From NCBI GenBank assembly GCA_963580285.1, contig OY757019.1:61958587-62022586 (forward strand): DNA of 64,000 bases, read 5' to 3'. The notes beneath the pieces were generated by a model that was not told the DNA's origin, did no database searches, and was given only the letters and a program-made list of their open reading frames with translations. Within the stretch, counting starts at the first letter, position 1. Each line of letters starts with the position of its first letter. Made by a program: the position numbers and the translations under genes. This document shows, piece by piece, positions 32,528 to 42,904 of the stretch. The DNA comes from Lucinisca nassula. Taxonomy: Eukaryota; Mollusca; Bivalvia; Lucinida; Lucinidae.

Positions 32528-32573
32528 GGGTCACTGATGAGGCTTTATTAGCCGAAACAACGTAGTATGGCCC
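32528..32573 (+). ncRNA. Type I hammerhead ribozyme, unit 1
   Basis: GGGTCA, CTGATGA, stem II GGCT/AGCC with loop TTATT, GAA, short stem III, A, TGGCCC. Stem I is six pairs (one U-G). Here stem III reads ACA.ACG.TAGT, with one mismatch against the other three units. Predicted cleavage is between 32567 and 32568. Confidence 0.9.
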
Positions 32574-32909
32574 ATCTTCTTTCTTATGAATGTTTTCATT
32601 GCTCTTAAAGGAACTCATTTTTGATTTTTATTTGCCTTCACTGCAGCTGGTGTTGTGCCGTGTGGCGGCCGTAAAACGTCTCCCCGTACATCGACCATAG
32701 TGCAGTTTAAATTTTACTTTTGGTCCTTTGAGATCAGCGTGAATATTCTGAGAAATCAAAATAAATTATTGGTTTAGACTCATATTCTAGACAGGTTTTT
32801 AATTATTTGGACCCCATTTTGATTTATATCAGTCTCTGAATCGACTGTCTATTCGAAATTCGCAAAATTGCAGTATGTTTCCCCTGGCTTTCTTTGCCGG
32901 ATCATTACA

Positions 32910-32955
32910 GGGTCACTGATGAGGCTTTATTAGCCGAAACTACGTAGTATGGCCC
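32910..32955 (+). ncRNA. Type I hammerhead ribozyme, unit 2
   Basis: All core nucleotides match the consensus: CTGATGA, GAAA, and a UA dinucleotide before the cleavage site. Stem III (ACTACGTAGT) is a self-complementary 10-mer, so it can pair within one molecule as 3 bp or between two molecules as 10 bp, as in dimeric hammerheads. Confidence 0.93.
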
Positions 32956-33291
32956 ATCTTCTTTCTTATGAATGTTTTCATTGCTCTTAAAGGAACTCAT
33001 TTTTGATTTTTATTTGCCTTCACTGCAGCTGGTGTTGTGCCGTGTGGCGGCCGTAAAACGTCTCCCCGTACATCGACCATAGTGCAGTTTATATTTTACC
33101 TTTGGTCCTTTGAGATCAGCGTGAATATTCTGAGAAATCAAAATAAATTATTGGTTTAGACTCATATTCTAGACAGGTTTTTAATTATTTGGACCCCATT
33201 ATGATTTATATCAGTCTCTGAATCGACTGTCTATTCGAAATTCGCAAAATTGCAGTATGTTTCCCCTGGCTTTCTTTGCCGGATCAATACA

Positions 33292-33337
33292 GGGTCACTG
33301 ATGAGGCTTTATTAGCCGAAACTACGTAGTATGGCCC
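33292..33337 (+). ncRNA. Type I hammerhead ribozyme, unit 3
   Basis: Identical core, stems and stem III palindrome to unit 2. Confidence 0.93.
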
Positions 33338-33673
33338 ATCTTCTTTCTTATGAATGTTTTCATTGCTCTTAAAGGAACTCATTTTTGATTTTTATTTGCC
33401 TTCACTGCAGCTGGTGTTGTGCCGTGTGGCGGCCGTAAAACGTCTCCCCGTACATCGACCATAGTGCAGTTTATATTTTACTTTTGGTCCTTTGAGGTCA
33501 GGGTGAATATTCTGAGAAATCAAAATAAATTATTGGTTTAGACTCATATTCTAGACAGGTTTTTAATTATTTGGACCCCATTTCGATTTATATCAGTCTC
33601 TGAATCGACTGTCTATTCGAAATTCGCAAAATTGCAGTATGTAACCCCTGGCTTTCTTTGCCGGATCATTACA

Positions 33674-33719
33674 GGGTCACTGATGAGGCTTTATTAGCCG
33701 AAACTACGTAGTATGGCCC
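33674..33719 (+). ncRNA. Type I hammerhead ribozyme, unit 4
   Basis: Identical core, stems and stem III palindrome to unit 2. The unit itself is truncated about 55 bp downstream. Confidence 0.93.
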
Positions 33720-33796
33720 ATCTTCTTTCTTATGAATGTTTTCATTGCTCTTAAAGGAACTCATTTTTTATTTTTAATTAATAATATAATTGACAG

Positions 33797-34813
33797 TCAC
33801 TTCAGTCTAGTATTGTTTCGTTTAAACGCACGTGATTTACGTTTAAAGTTACCATTTTTCCTGGTGCGGTGAGATCTAGTTCTGCGTTTTCGACATTCCA
33901 GGAGTGAGAAAATATCAAAGTCCGGCATTCTGGAAATATTACCCTCATGATAAATGTTGTCATTAAATCCCAGTGGAAAAGGGGTCTGTAAAAATTTAAT
34001 CCATTTCAGTTCAGCTTCATGTCTTTTGATTATTTTGAATCTAGATGTAGAATTTGCATCGTACTAAAGTTTTTCCACTGGTTATATAACAATGTTATTT
34101 ACAGAATGACCTGTACGTCGAAAGTGACGGTACAAGAAAGTGTCAGTTTTCTTAGGCTTACTTATTCTACGACAGTGCTCGTTCAATCTAGTTTTAAGCA
34201 TGCGGTTGGTTTGACCGACGTACTGCATATTTAAGTTTGCAGCACGTCATGTAATTAGATAAATTAAATCTGTAGACTGTCATGTCAAATCAGACATGTT
34301 AACTACAGAGAAGCGTCTACCGTTTACAGATGAAGTAACGGTAGACGCAGTGCTTAAATGCGAACAACATCTGCACTTCTTGGCATTGTACTTAGAAATA
34401 CTAGGATACATTCCACTTCTTTTCCACGGATTAGTATATTTTCGAAGGATTGGCGATTTGAGAGGAGATAGTCTTATACGAAGACTACTCCCAAAAACAT
34501 TGGTATTGCCTGCTCCTTTGAGATTAATTGAAGTTACAGAAGACAAATTTAAGGGTCTAACCAATACTGAAGGCAACATAGTATTAAAGTTCTTAATAGA
34601 ATGGGGAATCCATACAGAAGAAGCAGAGTGTAACCTAAGGGGAGATATTGATATTTTAAATGTATTTGTAATACTCATTTTGGTTAATAAGGTTGTGATA
34701 CCGTCAAAACTAAAGCGATGTTCATACCGGTTATTAAATAAATAAATAAAACAGCATATAAAATTACTGAAGAAGATTCCTTCGAATAGAAGGAATGTAC
34801 AACAAAAGCCCAC
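33797..34813 (-). pseudogene. Naiad GIY-YIG endonuclease region, copy 2
   Basis: The N-terminus is longer than in copy 1 and open from 34813. The Cys-rich patch reads KKCRCCSHLS. The two UGAs at 34280-34282 and 34247-34249 match those of copy 1 exactly. The nuclease part (QYVGQT, then TRLNEH) is carried on the reverse strand of 34220-33797 and has acquired additional changes, for example in the sequence opposite 34060-34075. Confidence 0.75.
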
Positions 34814-35053
34814 AAAACATCCTAGTCTACTTAAAGTACAGGGATGTCAAACAAGCAGTTGTTATACAACGAGGAACGAACATCGTTCTAATAATGACCT
34901 TCAACAGGTATCTAAAGGATGTCAGTTGGTGGAACAGTGAAAAGCAATTGCATAAGCAATCCCTGAGGATTGGAAAAATAAGAGCATTAAATGCATGTAC
35001 GGGGAGACCTTTTACAGCCGCCACACGGCACAAACAAAACAGCCCTGATATGC

Positions 35054-35318
35054 AAAGTAGAAGTAAAACAAAGATCAGGAATTGATACAATTAACTTACT
35101 CCACCCATAAAAGACACCAAAGGGGAAAGAAATACAAACATTAAGCGACCAGACCATAATGGAAACCTAAACAAAGGAAGGCCATAAGGACAGTTACTTT
35201 CCCACAAAATGGCCATATGGCCATCCAAAATTAAAAGACACAAGTGATACACACAGTAAGTAACAAACAACAACATAAATAAATCGCCACAGAAGAGCCG
35301 CCTTGGAACGGTCAGTGG
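35054..35318 (-). mobile_element. Naiad copy 3: 3' end only (pseudo-LTR)
   Basis: It is about 97% identical to 29431-29700 and ends at the same base. It abuts the 5' end of copy 2 in the same orientation, giving the partial tandem structure known from Penelope-like elements. It is cut off abruptly at GTCAGTGG next to the 168-bp array. Confidence 0.92.
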
Positions 35319-35329
35319 CTGCATAAGGT

Positions 35330-37930
35330 TTTTGGGCTGATCAGATTGGAATTCTGGTTGCCATGGCAAAATAAAGCTCCCATATGCTTATAGTGGGAAA
35401 AATTAAAAAAATCTTCTTCTCTGAAACCACAGGGCCCAGAGCTTAGATATTTGGCTTGTAACAATGTTAAGTGGTCACCTAAGTAGATCCTGCCAATCAT
35501 GCCCCTGGGATCCAAATTGGCCACACACCGGGGCCACTTAGCTCCTATAGACTCATAATGAAAAAAAAAAAGCTTCAAAAATTTTCTTCTCTGAAACCAC
35601 AGGGCCCAGAGCTTAGATATTTAGCATGTAGCAACAGCAAGTGGTCACCTACATAATTCCTGCCAATCATGCCCCTGGGTTCCAAATGGGCCACGCCCCG
35701 GGGCCCCTTCTCTCCCATAGACTCATAATGGAAAAAAAAGCTTCAAAAATCTTCTTCTCTGAAACCACAGGGCCCAGAGCTAAGATATTAAGCATGTAGC
35801 AATGGCCAGTGGTCACCTACATAATTCCTGCCAATCATGCCCCTGGGTTTCAAATGGGCCAGGCCCCGGGGCCCCTTCGCTCCAATAGACTCATAATGGA
35901 AAAAAAAGCTTCAAAAATCTTCTTCTCTGAAACCACAGGGCCCACGTCTTAGATATTTAGCATGTAGCAACGGCAAGTGGTCACCTACAAAATTCCTGCC
36001 AATCATGCCCCTGGGGTCCAAACGGGCCACGCCCAAGGCCCCTTAGTTCCTCATAATGGAAAAAGCTCCAAAAAGCTTCTTCTCTGAAACCATAGTGCCC
36101 AGAGCTGAGATATTTAGCATGTAGCAAAGCCAAGTGGTCACCTACATAAATCCTGCCAATCATGCTCCTGGGGTCCAAATGGGCCACGCCCCGGGGCCCC
36201 TTAGCTCCCATACACTCATAATGAGAAAAAAATTTCAAAAATCTTCTTCTCTGAAACCACAGGGCCCAGAGCTTAGATATTTAGCATGTAGCAACGGCAA
36301 GTGGTCACCTACATAATTCCTGCCAATCATGCCCCTGGGTTTCAAATGGGCCACGCCCCGGGGCCCCTTAGCTCCCATAGACTCCTAATGGAAAAAAAGC
36401 TTCAAAAATCTTCTCTTAAACCACATGGCCCAGAGCTTAGATATTTAGCAGGTAGCAACGGCAAGTGGTCACCTACATAAATCCTGCCAATCATGCCTCT
36501 GGGCTCCAAATGGGCCACGCCCCGGGGCCCCTTAGCTCCCATAGACTCCTAATGAAAAAAAAGCATCAAAAATCTTCTTCTCTGAAACCACAGAGCCCAG
36601 AGCTTAGATATTTAGCATGTAGCAATGGCAAGTGGTCACCTACATATTTCCTGATAATCATGCCCCTGGGGTCCAAATGGGCCACGCCCCGGGGCCCCTT
36701 AGCTCCCATAGACTCCTAATTGAAAATAAAGCTTCAAATATCTTCTTCTCTGAAACCACAGAGCCCATAGCTCCGATATTTAGCATGTAGCAATGGCAAA
36801 TGGTCATCTACATAAATCCTGTCAATCATGCCCCTTGGGTCCAACTGGGCCACGCCCTAGGGCCCCTTAGCTCCCATAGACTCCTAATGGAAAACAAAAG
36901 CTTCAAAAATCTTCTTCTCTGAAACCACAGGGCCCAGAGCTTAGATAATTAGCATATAGCAACGGCAAGTGGTCACCTACATAAATCCTGCCAATCATGC
37001 CCCTGGGGTCCAAATGGGCCACGCCCCGGGGCCCCTTAGCTCCCATTGACTCTCAATGGATAAAAACCTTAAAAAATCTTCTTCTCTGAAACCACAGGAC
37101 CAAGAGCTTAGATATTTAGCATGTAGCAACGGCAAGTGGTCACCTACATAAATCCTGCCAATCATGCCCCTGGGGTCCAAATGGGCCACGCCCCGGGACC
37201 CCTTAGCTCCCATAGACTCCTTATGGAAAAAAAGCTTCAAAATCTTCTTCTCTGAAACCACAGGGCCCAGAGCTTAGATATTTAGCATGTAGCAATGGTA
37301 AGTGGTCACCTACATAAATCCTGCCAGTCATGCCCCTGGGGTCCAAATGGGCCACGCCCCGGGGCCCCCTTCGCTCCCATAGACTCCTAATGGAAGAAAG
37401 CTTCAAAAATCTTCTTTGAAACCACAGGGCCGAGGTCACCTACATAAATCCTGCCAATCATGCCTCTTGTGCCAGAATTGGCCACACCCATGGCCCATTA
37501 GCTACCATGGATGGACGTAAAATGGAAAAAAAACTTGAAAAATATTCTTCTGTGAAACCATAAGGCCCAGAGCTTAGGTATTTAGCATGTAGCAACATGG
37601 AGTTGTTGCCTACATTAATCGTGCCTGAATCTTGCTCCTGGGGTTCAGATTGGCCAAATCCTGTGGCTTCTTAACTCCAATAAACTTATAATGGAAAAAA
37701 AGCTTTAAAAATCTTCTTCTCTGAAACCATGAAGTACGGACCTTAGATATTTAGCATATAGCAACATAAAATGGTCGCCTAAATAAATCCTGCCAACCAT
37801 GCCCTTTGGGTCAAAATTGACCTATGGACTTATACTGGAAAAAAATCAAAAATCTTCTTTTCCAAAGCCATAAGGCCCAGAGCTCAGATATTTATTATGT
37901 AGCAATGTCAAGTGGTCCCCTACACTTATG
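35330..37930. repeat. Tandem array, about 168-bp unit (15 copies)
   Basis: Units hold CTTCTTCTCTGAAACCACAG, GGCCCAGAGCTTAGATATTT, AAGTGGTCACCTACATAA, CCTGCCAATCATGCCCCTGG and GGGCCACGCCCCGGGGCCCC. AGGGCCCAGAG positions give spacings of 168-170. The same core family fills 53990-55500. Confidence 0.95.
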
Positions 37931-37978
37931 ATTTTCTGGTACACAGGTGAGCGATATAGGGTCAGTGGGCCCTCTTGT

Positions 37979-39057
37979 ATAGGTTTTGTACCAGGTTCTA
38001 TATCAATTTCATATTCTGTCAAGCTAGTTCTCCCTAGATCATGAGAGGATCTGGGAAAAGTATCTTGATAATCTATAAGCAATTGCTTAAAATGTTGCTG
38101 CTCTTCAGGACTAAGATTTTGACAGCTTCTAACAAAAAGGTCACTAGGATGATCAGGGATATTCGTGGAACTGCTCTCGTCTTGGAAACCTTCCTTGGTC
38201 TGGGTGGCATTGACACACAGAATTTCAGAGGGTTCAAAGGGCTCATAGGTAGCGACAACTGTATGTTTATTAATTGCTTGTTTTTCACCATATGGGTTTG
38301 CAATCCTGATAGGTATGGTGTCATATGATGGACAGACCAAAGATTTTGCCACCAGCAATCCCTTGTTATGCAAAAATCCTGTATCAATTTCAACAAGACC
38401 AGTTCCTCTCCTATCCATGACATAGGTTATGAATCCTTCAACCACCATTTCTGTCTCAGGGGGAATAACTACATACTCTGAAATTGCAACCTGCAGCATG
38501 TGGGTTGAGCCTCACGGCTGTTTGCAAAGCAACACACTTTCTCCCCTTTTATTTTCAACAATTTTTGAGTGAGCATTAATCACATTGATGTGCAGTGAGA
38601 AAATCCATCCCTAATATTCCATCATTTTCAATATCTGCAACCAATACCTTTTGCTGCACTTTTTGTGAGCCAATCTCAATAGAAAGAGTTGTTTTCCAAA
38701 AAAAAATGGAGTTATCTCCCCTGTGACAGTTAGCAGTTTAGTGTTTGTTGGTCTAATACTTTGTTGAACTTCTAAGGGAACTTTTTCAACAAAGTCTTTC
38801 TTTAAAATAGTAACATTTGACCCAGTATCTATAAGAAATGTAACAGGTACATTTTGAATTTTTGCACAGACAAAATAATCCTCTTCCATGCTCCAATTTT
38901 GTCTCATAGCAATAGTTTCGGGCCCTTCTAGTTCAGTCTGAACCCGGACCCCTTGCTCGACTGACGGTAGTTTCCCTGATTTCGAGTATTCTGGTAAAAC
39001 CTGTGGGTTAGTGTTCAAATTATGATTTGAATTACCTCCCCTTGCCTGTGGTTGCAT
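37979..39057 (-). pseudogene. Gypsy protease and pre-RT region
   Basis: The protease is marked by VTFLIDTGSNVTILKKDFVE (about 38850-38790), the single D-T-G motif of a retroviral-type aspartic protease that works as a dimer. A long linker follows after a frame break near 38610-38500, with CVNATQ and ending EYEIDIEPGTKPI, the segment that normally leads straight into RT. There the coding sequence is cut by the Helitron-like insertion; RT resumes at 29250. Confidence 0.85.
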
Positions 39058-40252
39058 TTCTGGAGAAATTATTACGCCTCTCTGGCCTAAACCTATTAGC
39101 TTCGTAGAAAGAATTATCAGGTTTTATACTGTTTTGTACTGAGTTTTTATTGTTAAACAGGGGTTGGCTTCTTTGGTGAGAAAGGTTTTCAACACGTTTT
39201 TGTAAGATATCTAAGTTCTTGCTTATTTGGGACAGCTGACTTTGGAGTTCTTTTTGGCCGTAAGAATTGTCTGAGCTTGCCTGCTCGACTTTACCTACTA
39301 AGCGTGTACGTTGGCGATCGGCTATCCCATGTGCTTCCATACGGACGGCAATTGCCTTTGCTTCGAACAAGGTTGTAGGGCCAACTTCCTGTAACCGAAG
39401 GCGAATTTCAGCTTCAGAGAATGCGTCAATAAAGTGATCCAATGCTAAAGCCTCTATGACATCCTGAGATGCATTTGGGTAAGACTGCCTGGTTAACTTC
39501 TTTATTGAATGAGCCAGCTGTGCAATAGACTCTCCCTTTGCCTTCACTCTTTACTTTAGCTGAGCCCTAAACACTTCAGCTCTATTTTCTGATCCAAACC
39601 TGGAGGTTAGCTTTAGCACCAAACTCTTATAATCTCTCCTTTGTACATCAGACAGCTCATTGAGTAAAACCCGGCGTCCCCAATGAGACTATTTGCCAAA
39701 TACAGCGATTTTGCTCTATAATCCCAGCCATTAATTTCTGCAGTAATATCAAATTGTGCCAAAAAGTCCTCGAAGGCATCTGTACCAGAGTAAGACTGTG
39801 GTTTAAGTTTGACATAGTTATCTCCCCTAACAGCCGTATAAGAACTAAAACTCGAAAATTGTTTGCCCAGGATCATGTGTGCCAGTGTGGTTGTCAACCA
39901 TGTTGGAACTGTGTAAATTATTTGAATTCTCATTTGACATGGTAAGGGAGCTAACTCTTGAATGACTTTGATTATTTCTAATTTGTCTCGCCTGCTCAGA
40001 TAACTTTAACTCCATTCGCTGAATAGAGCGGTCAAAATAATTTAGCTTGCATTGCATGTGGTTGCTCAAACCAGAAATGCTGTCTTTTACTTGGTTGGCA
40101 ATGGTTGTCATTTGCTCCTTAATGTCGCTTTCTAAACGAGAAAAATCTTGGGTATTTTCATTGTCATTTGACGTGACCGACTCATTGTCATCTGTATCAA
40201 TATTTGGATCCTGTATCTGCAAATTGGGAAGTGTCTCATTATTTTCTGCCAT
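39032..40252 (-). pseudogene. Gypsy gag
   Basis: It starts MAENNETLPNLQIQDPNID. The N-terminal third has a coiled-coil-like stretch (about 40140-40010). A frame break near 39845 leads into the gag core VKLKPQSYSGTDAFEDFLAQ and AKSLYLANSL. A second break lies near 39610-39550, and then the capsid C-terminal half follows (YPNASQDVIEALALDHFIDA and LFEAKAIAVRMEAHG). A basic end follows (RPERRNNFSR) with no CCHC knuckle that I can see. It is the structural protein that packages element RNA when intact. Confidence 0.82.
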
Positions 40253-40885
40253 TTTTATTATTTATTTATTCTACCATAAACTGTCATACACCAGGTTTTT
40301 GAACCTATGTGCTTAATATTTGTATCACTTTATATTTTCAGGAGTGAAATAAATTCAGACCACTAGACCACCAGACCAGATTCCAACAGTGACAATACCA
40401 GGACTCTGTGAGTCATAAAACTAGAACTGTCTAGAGTGAAAGACTCATATCAGAACTATCTACACGGACCAAGAATTTTTTTTATTATTATTATTATTAC
40501 TTTTATTTTTTTTTTTCACTTTTATCCTGAATAAAATATATAAATGTTTATCTTGTTCATTTCTTTGCCATCTTCGTGATTTTTAATACAGTCTGATTTA
40601 GCCTAAATTCTATCCCACTCACCCACACCAAATTGTAGCACTCAGACCGAAGGATTTGCTTGTCAGGATATATGGCTGAGCGGCCTTATAGTGGGGTACG
40701 AGTACTACACATGTTTGTTGGTCCGCCTGGTGCAGATGAAGTTTATGAAGTAGGGGTTAAATGACAACTACTATAGTTTATCAACGACCTTTGAGAGTTT
40801 AAAGTTTAAGCGAGACGAGTCGATTCCATTTTTTTTTCTCGTGATTTTAAAGATATAAATCAATGTTTTGATATTATCTATCTAA

Positions 40886-40968
40886 AAGTCATGGTCGAGT
40901 GGTTAATGTGATGTACTGCGAGTCACTCTAAAAAATCTTTTAGACGAGGGTTCGATTCCCAGTGGCAC
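40886..40968 (+). other. tRNA-like domain, left end of TIR element
   Basis: A box TGGTCGAGTGG and B box GGGTTCGATTCCC lie at tRNA spacing with a long variable region, as in tRNA-Ser/Leu. Acceptor and T stems do not pair fully, so it is not called as a functional tRNA. Confidence 0.6.
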
Positions 40969-41107
40969 ATTTTTTTTATATTTAATTTTTCATTTTTATT
41001 GCATCTTCTTTATGTTTAAAGTTATTTTCTTTTTTTTTTTTTTATATTTACATCATTTATATTTTGTTTCCTTTGTTTTATTTTCAACAATTATATTTTT
41101 ATGTTGG

Positions 41108-41395
41108 ATGCCGGCCTCGGTAGTTCAGTCGGATGCGCGTCTGACTGGTGGTCAGTAGGACGCGGGGTCAGCAACATTATTTCCCATGGAGATTGATCAT
41201 GAAATCTTTTCCATGGCCATTCACTCCCTTCTGTTGATTCAAGAAGGGCAGTTGTTAGTTTCTGGTGAAAGAATGTGCATTGTACTGGTTAACCGCTTAC
41301 GTATAAGCTTGCCAAGGATAAGTGTGGATTAGTAAACTGACCGGCTCAAAAATGACCTAAATAGTGTTTCCTGGGCCGTAAAAGCCCAATTCAAA
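41108..41395 (+). mobile_element. SINE family A, copy 3 (most complete)
   Basis: The tRNA-like head is GCCTCGGTAGTTCAGTCGG followed by GCGCGTCTGACTGGTGGTC and GCGGGGTCAGC. The body carries GATTGATCATGAAATC, AAGAAGGGCAGTTGTTAG, GTACTGGTTAACCGCTTACG and ACCGGCTCAAAAATGACC. Confidence 0.8.
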
Positions 41396-41562
41396 TTTCA
41401 TATTCATTTCAACAGCGCATTTGCCTTCGATAACGGCTATGAACGTACGTTCAATCATAGTAACATTTTTGATAATACTTCTTGAATCCGAGCTGCAACG
41501 ATTCGCTTGTGCTCGTTCCATCTTTTCAATAAAATGACTGCACATCTAATGTGATGGCCCCG

Positions 41563-41834
41563 CCCATCGGGGCTTGGAGAAATAGATCGAGTTGCACGAT
41601 GCTTCCAAGCGGATCTGAAACTGACGACACATGAGCAATGGTAAACCGCTTAGTCAGTCCGAACCTGCCCAGGCAAAGTGGTGCGGTTGGACCGTCCATA
41701 CTTATAAAACCCGATTAATTTTATTGGGTGGCAGAGCTTGAGATGTCGTTTCATCTCAGTGTCGGGTAAAAAACCCACAAAACAGGAAGCAACTTGACGG
41801 GGACAATAAACCTAAAATCAATCAAACAAACAAA
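41563..41834 (-). mobile_element. SINE family B, copy 1
   Basis: Reverse strand. Head side: GCCCATCGGGGCTTGGAGAA and ATGCTTCCAAGC. Tail side: GTCGGGTAAAAAACCCACAA and CAATCAAACAAACAAAC. Matches five other copies in the window. Confidence 0.85.
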
Positions 41835-41907
41835 CATCTCATGTGCTCCAATTTTATAGGTTCGAAAAAAATATTAAAGAAAAGTAAAAAAAAACAAAAA
41901 AACATCT

Positions 41908-41980
41908 GCCCAAGATTCGAACCCTAGATCTCCAAGACGGAAGACGTGTTACTAATTTGTCTCGACCGGTCGTCAATCTA
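41908..41980 (-). other. tRNA-like domain, right end of TIR element
   Basis: On the minus strand, a B box AGGGTTCGAATCTTGG and an A-box-like GACCGGTCGAGAC lie 5' of a T-rich tract, a mirror image of the left end. It is decayed and not a functional tRNA. Confidence 0.5.
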
Positions 41981-42904
41981 GTTACACAACGAGCCAGATT
42001 AAAGATATGACGGTAACTATCGCCCAGTGTGAAAAATATCCACTACAAACACGGACGAGTCCAAAATTAAAAGTGCAGTCACGTCTCACTGCGTTTTGAA
42101 AGACTATAGTGCTCGATATTTATAACTTTACCCAATGAATCACTAAGTCAAATAATACAATAAATATCACAAGAAATACATGCTTGAATTACCACTAGTG
42201 CAAAATGAAATTACCACTAGTATAAGTTTAACTGTAGACATGCACAAAATTACCACTGGCATAAAAAACCACTAGTATAAGTTTTGAAGCATACAGATTT
42301 AGATTATAACTGTGTCATTATGCTTACAAACATGCATGAAATGGCCACTGTTATAAGATGAAACTACCATTGTGGCGAGATATTGCTCCCAAAAAATTTA
42401 CATTAAGGAATGATATAAACAAATACCCACAGGCTTAAACACCGACATCAAAGGAACAACCCCTGCTTGATGTAGCAAAATTGTCCCTCAGTGCGAGTGC
42501 ATCAAAATTTCAAATGCCTCACCACTCTTGTCTGAATGGTCCTGATAACTAGATTAAGAATGGCATTGAGGTAGATCTAAAACCTGTGTCAAAGTGCTGC
42601 TTAGCTAGATTATGGTAGGCTAAACTAGACTAGAATAGAATCAGCTAGAATAAGATATAACAGTGTAGAAAATATTTTGGTTGAAAATGTGTTAACCCCA
42701 ATGGGTGGGGAAATGCAACCTAGAAGGTGCTGGTTGGGATGTAAACAATAAAGAAAAAGATAATAACGCATACGGTGTACTTTACATTTACAACACTCGA
42801 TTATTCCTGGCCTACAGAGCTTCCATACGATAATTGCAGAAGAGTGGAGATTTCTGGCTAATGTGGCGCATTTATATGGTATTCTGAGAGTGCAAGAGAG
42901 TTTA

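Larger units (their letters stand above)
32317..33775 (+). mobile_element. Retrozyme: tandem array of four 382-bp hammerhead units
   Basis: TAGTGCAGTTTA-type phrases recur at 32317, 32699, 33081 and 33463, a period of exactly 382 bp; the fourth unit is cut short. Units are about 97% alike. Each carries a hammerhead ribozyme, so a multimeric transcript would self-cleave into 382-nt RNAs. The array replaces a few bases between the Naiad endonuclease and RT parts (compare 4585-4605 in copy 1) and runs opposite to the Naiad. There is no ORF. Tandem non-coding units with minimal type I hammerheads are the definition of animal retrozymes, which spread through small circular RNAs. Confidence 0.93.
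29431..35053 (-). mobile_element. Naiad-type Penelope-like element, copy 2
   Basis: Same organisation as copy 1, on the minus strand: 5' region (35053-34813), GIY-YIG part (34813-33797), RT (about 32316-30000) and 3' region (30000-29431). A retrozyme array sits exactly between the endonuclease and RT parts. It reaches further 5' than copy 1, and directly behind it (35054-35318) is the 3' end of another Naiad in the same direction, the head-to-tail arrangement (pseudo-LTR) typical of Penelope-like elements. Confidence 0.88.
29251..37978 (-). mobile_element. Helitron-like element inserted in Gypsy pol (2)
   Basis: On the minus strand it starts ACAAGAGGGCCC (37978) and ends GGTGAGCTA (29251). 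A hairpin TAGCTCACCTGTCAC / GTGACAAGGTGAGC lies at the terminal side, next to a CGTCCGT-rich stretch. The pol codons on both sides (ending KPI, resuming QAPYRLPLAKRK) join without a visible target-site duplication, as expected for Helitron-type insertion. It contains a 168-bp tandem core and Naiad copies 2 and 3. There is no transposition protein of its own. Confidence 0.78.
40774..42106. mobile_element. TIR element with a tRNA-like domain at each end
   Basis: It is flanked by a TA duplication (40772-40773, 42107-42108), proven by the uninterrupted copy A. The ends TAGTTTATCAA and (reverse) TAGTCTTTCAAA form imperfect inverted repeats. About 110-130 bp inside each end lies a tRNA-like domain pointing inward, each followed by a T-rich tract. 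Between them are two SINEs (41108-41395 and 41563-41834). No transposase. Confidence 0.7.
24727..42767 (-). mobile_element. Ty3/Gypsy LTR retrotransposon, decayed and multiply nested
   Basis: Minus-strand order: 5' LTR (42767-40634), leader, gag (40252-39032), protease (39057-38611), pre-RT (38499-about 37980), an 8.7-kb foreign insertion, RT/RNase H (29250-27950), integrase zinc domain (26969-26670). A zinc-finger/BTB region follows. Protease-RT-RNase H-integrase is the Ty3/Gypsy order. No 3' LTR and no integrase catalytic core are present. A TTTGGTGTGGGTGAGTGGGA stretch directly after the LTR is a plausible, somewhat degenerate, tRNA-Leu primer binding site. Confidence 0.85.
40634..42767 (-). 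mobile_element. Gypsy 5' LTR (copy B), split by a TIR element
   Basis: 40634-40773 and 42109-42767 (799 bp together) match copy A at 2980-8174. The inner edge TGTAGCACTC faces the gag leader. At 42432 the uninterrupted sequence ACCCACAGGCTTAAACACC is the pre-insertion state of the Naiad site in copy A. Confidence 0.7.

Noticed and set aside
34296..34745. Plus-strand 149-codon frame.
   Set aside because: It is the antisense of the Naiad N-terminal coding region; the same antisense frame appears at 3690-4082.
40886..40968. Functional tRNA-Ser gene.
   Set aside because: A and B boxes are good but the acceptor and T stems are mispaired, and the sequence sits at a fixed place in a TIR element.
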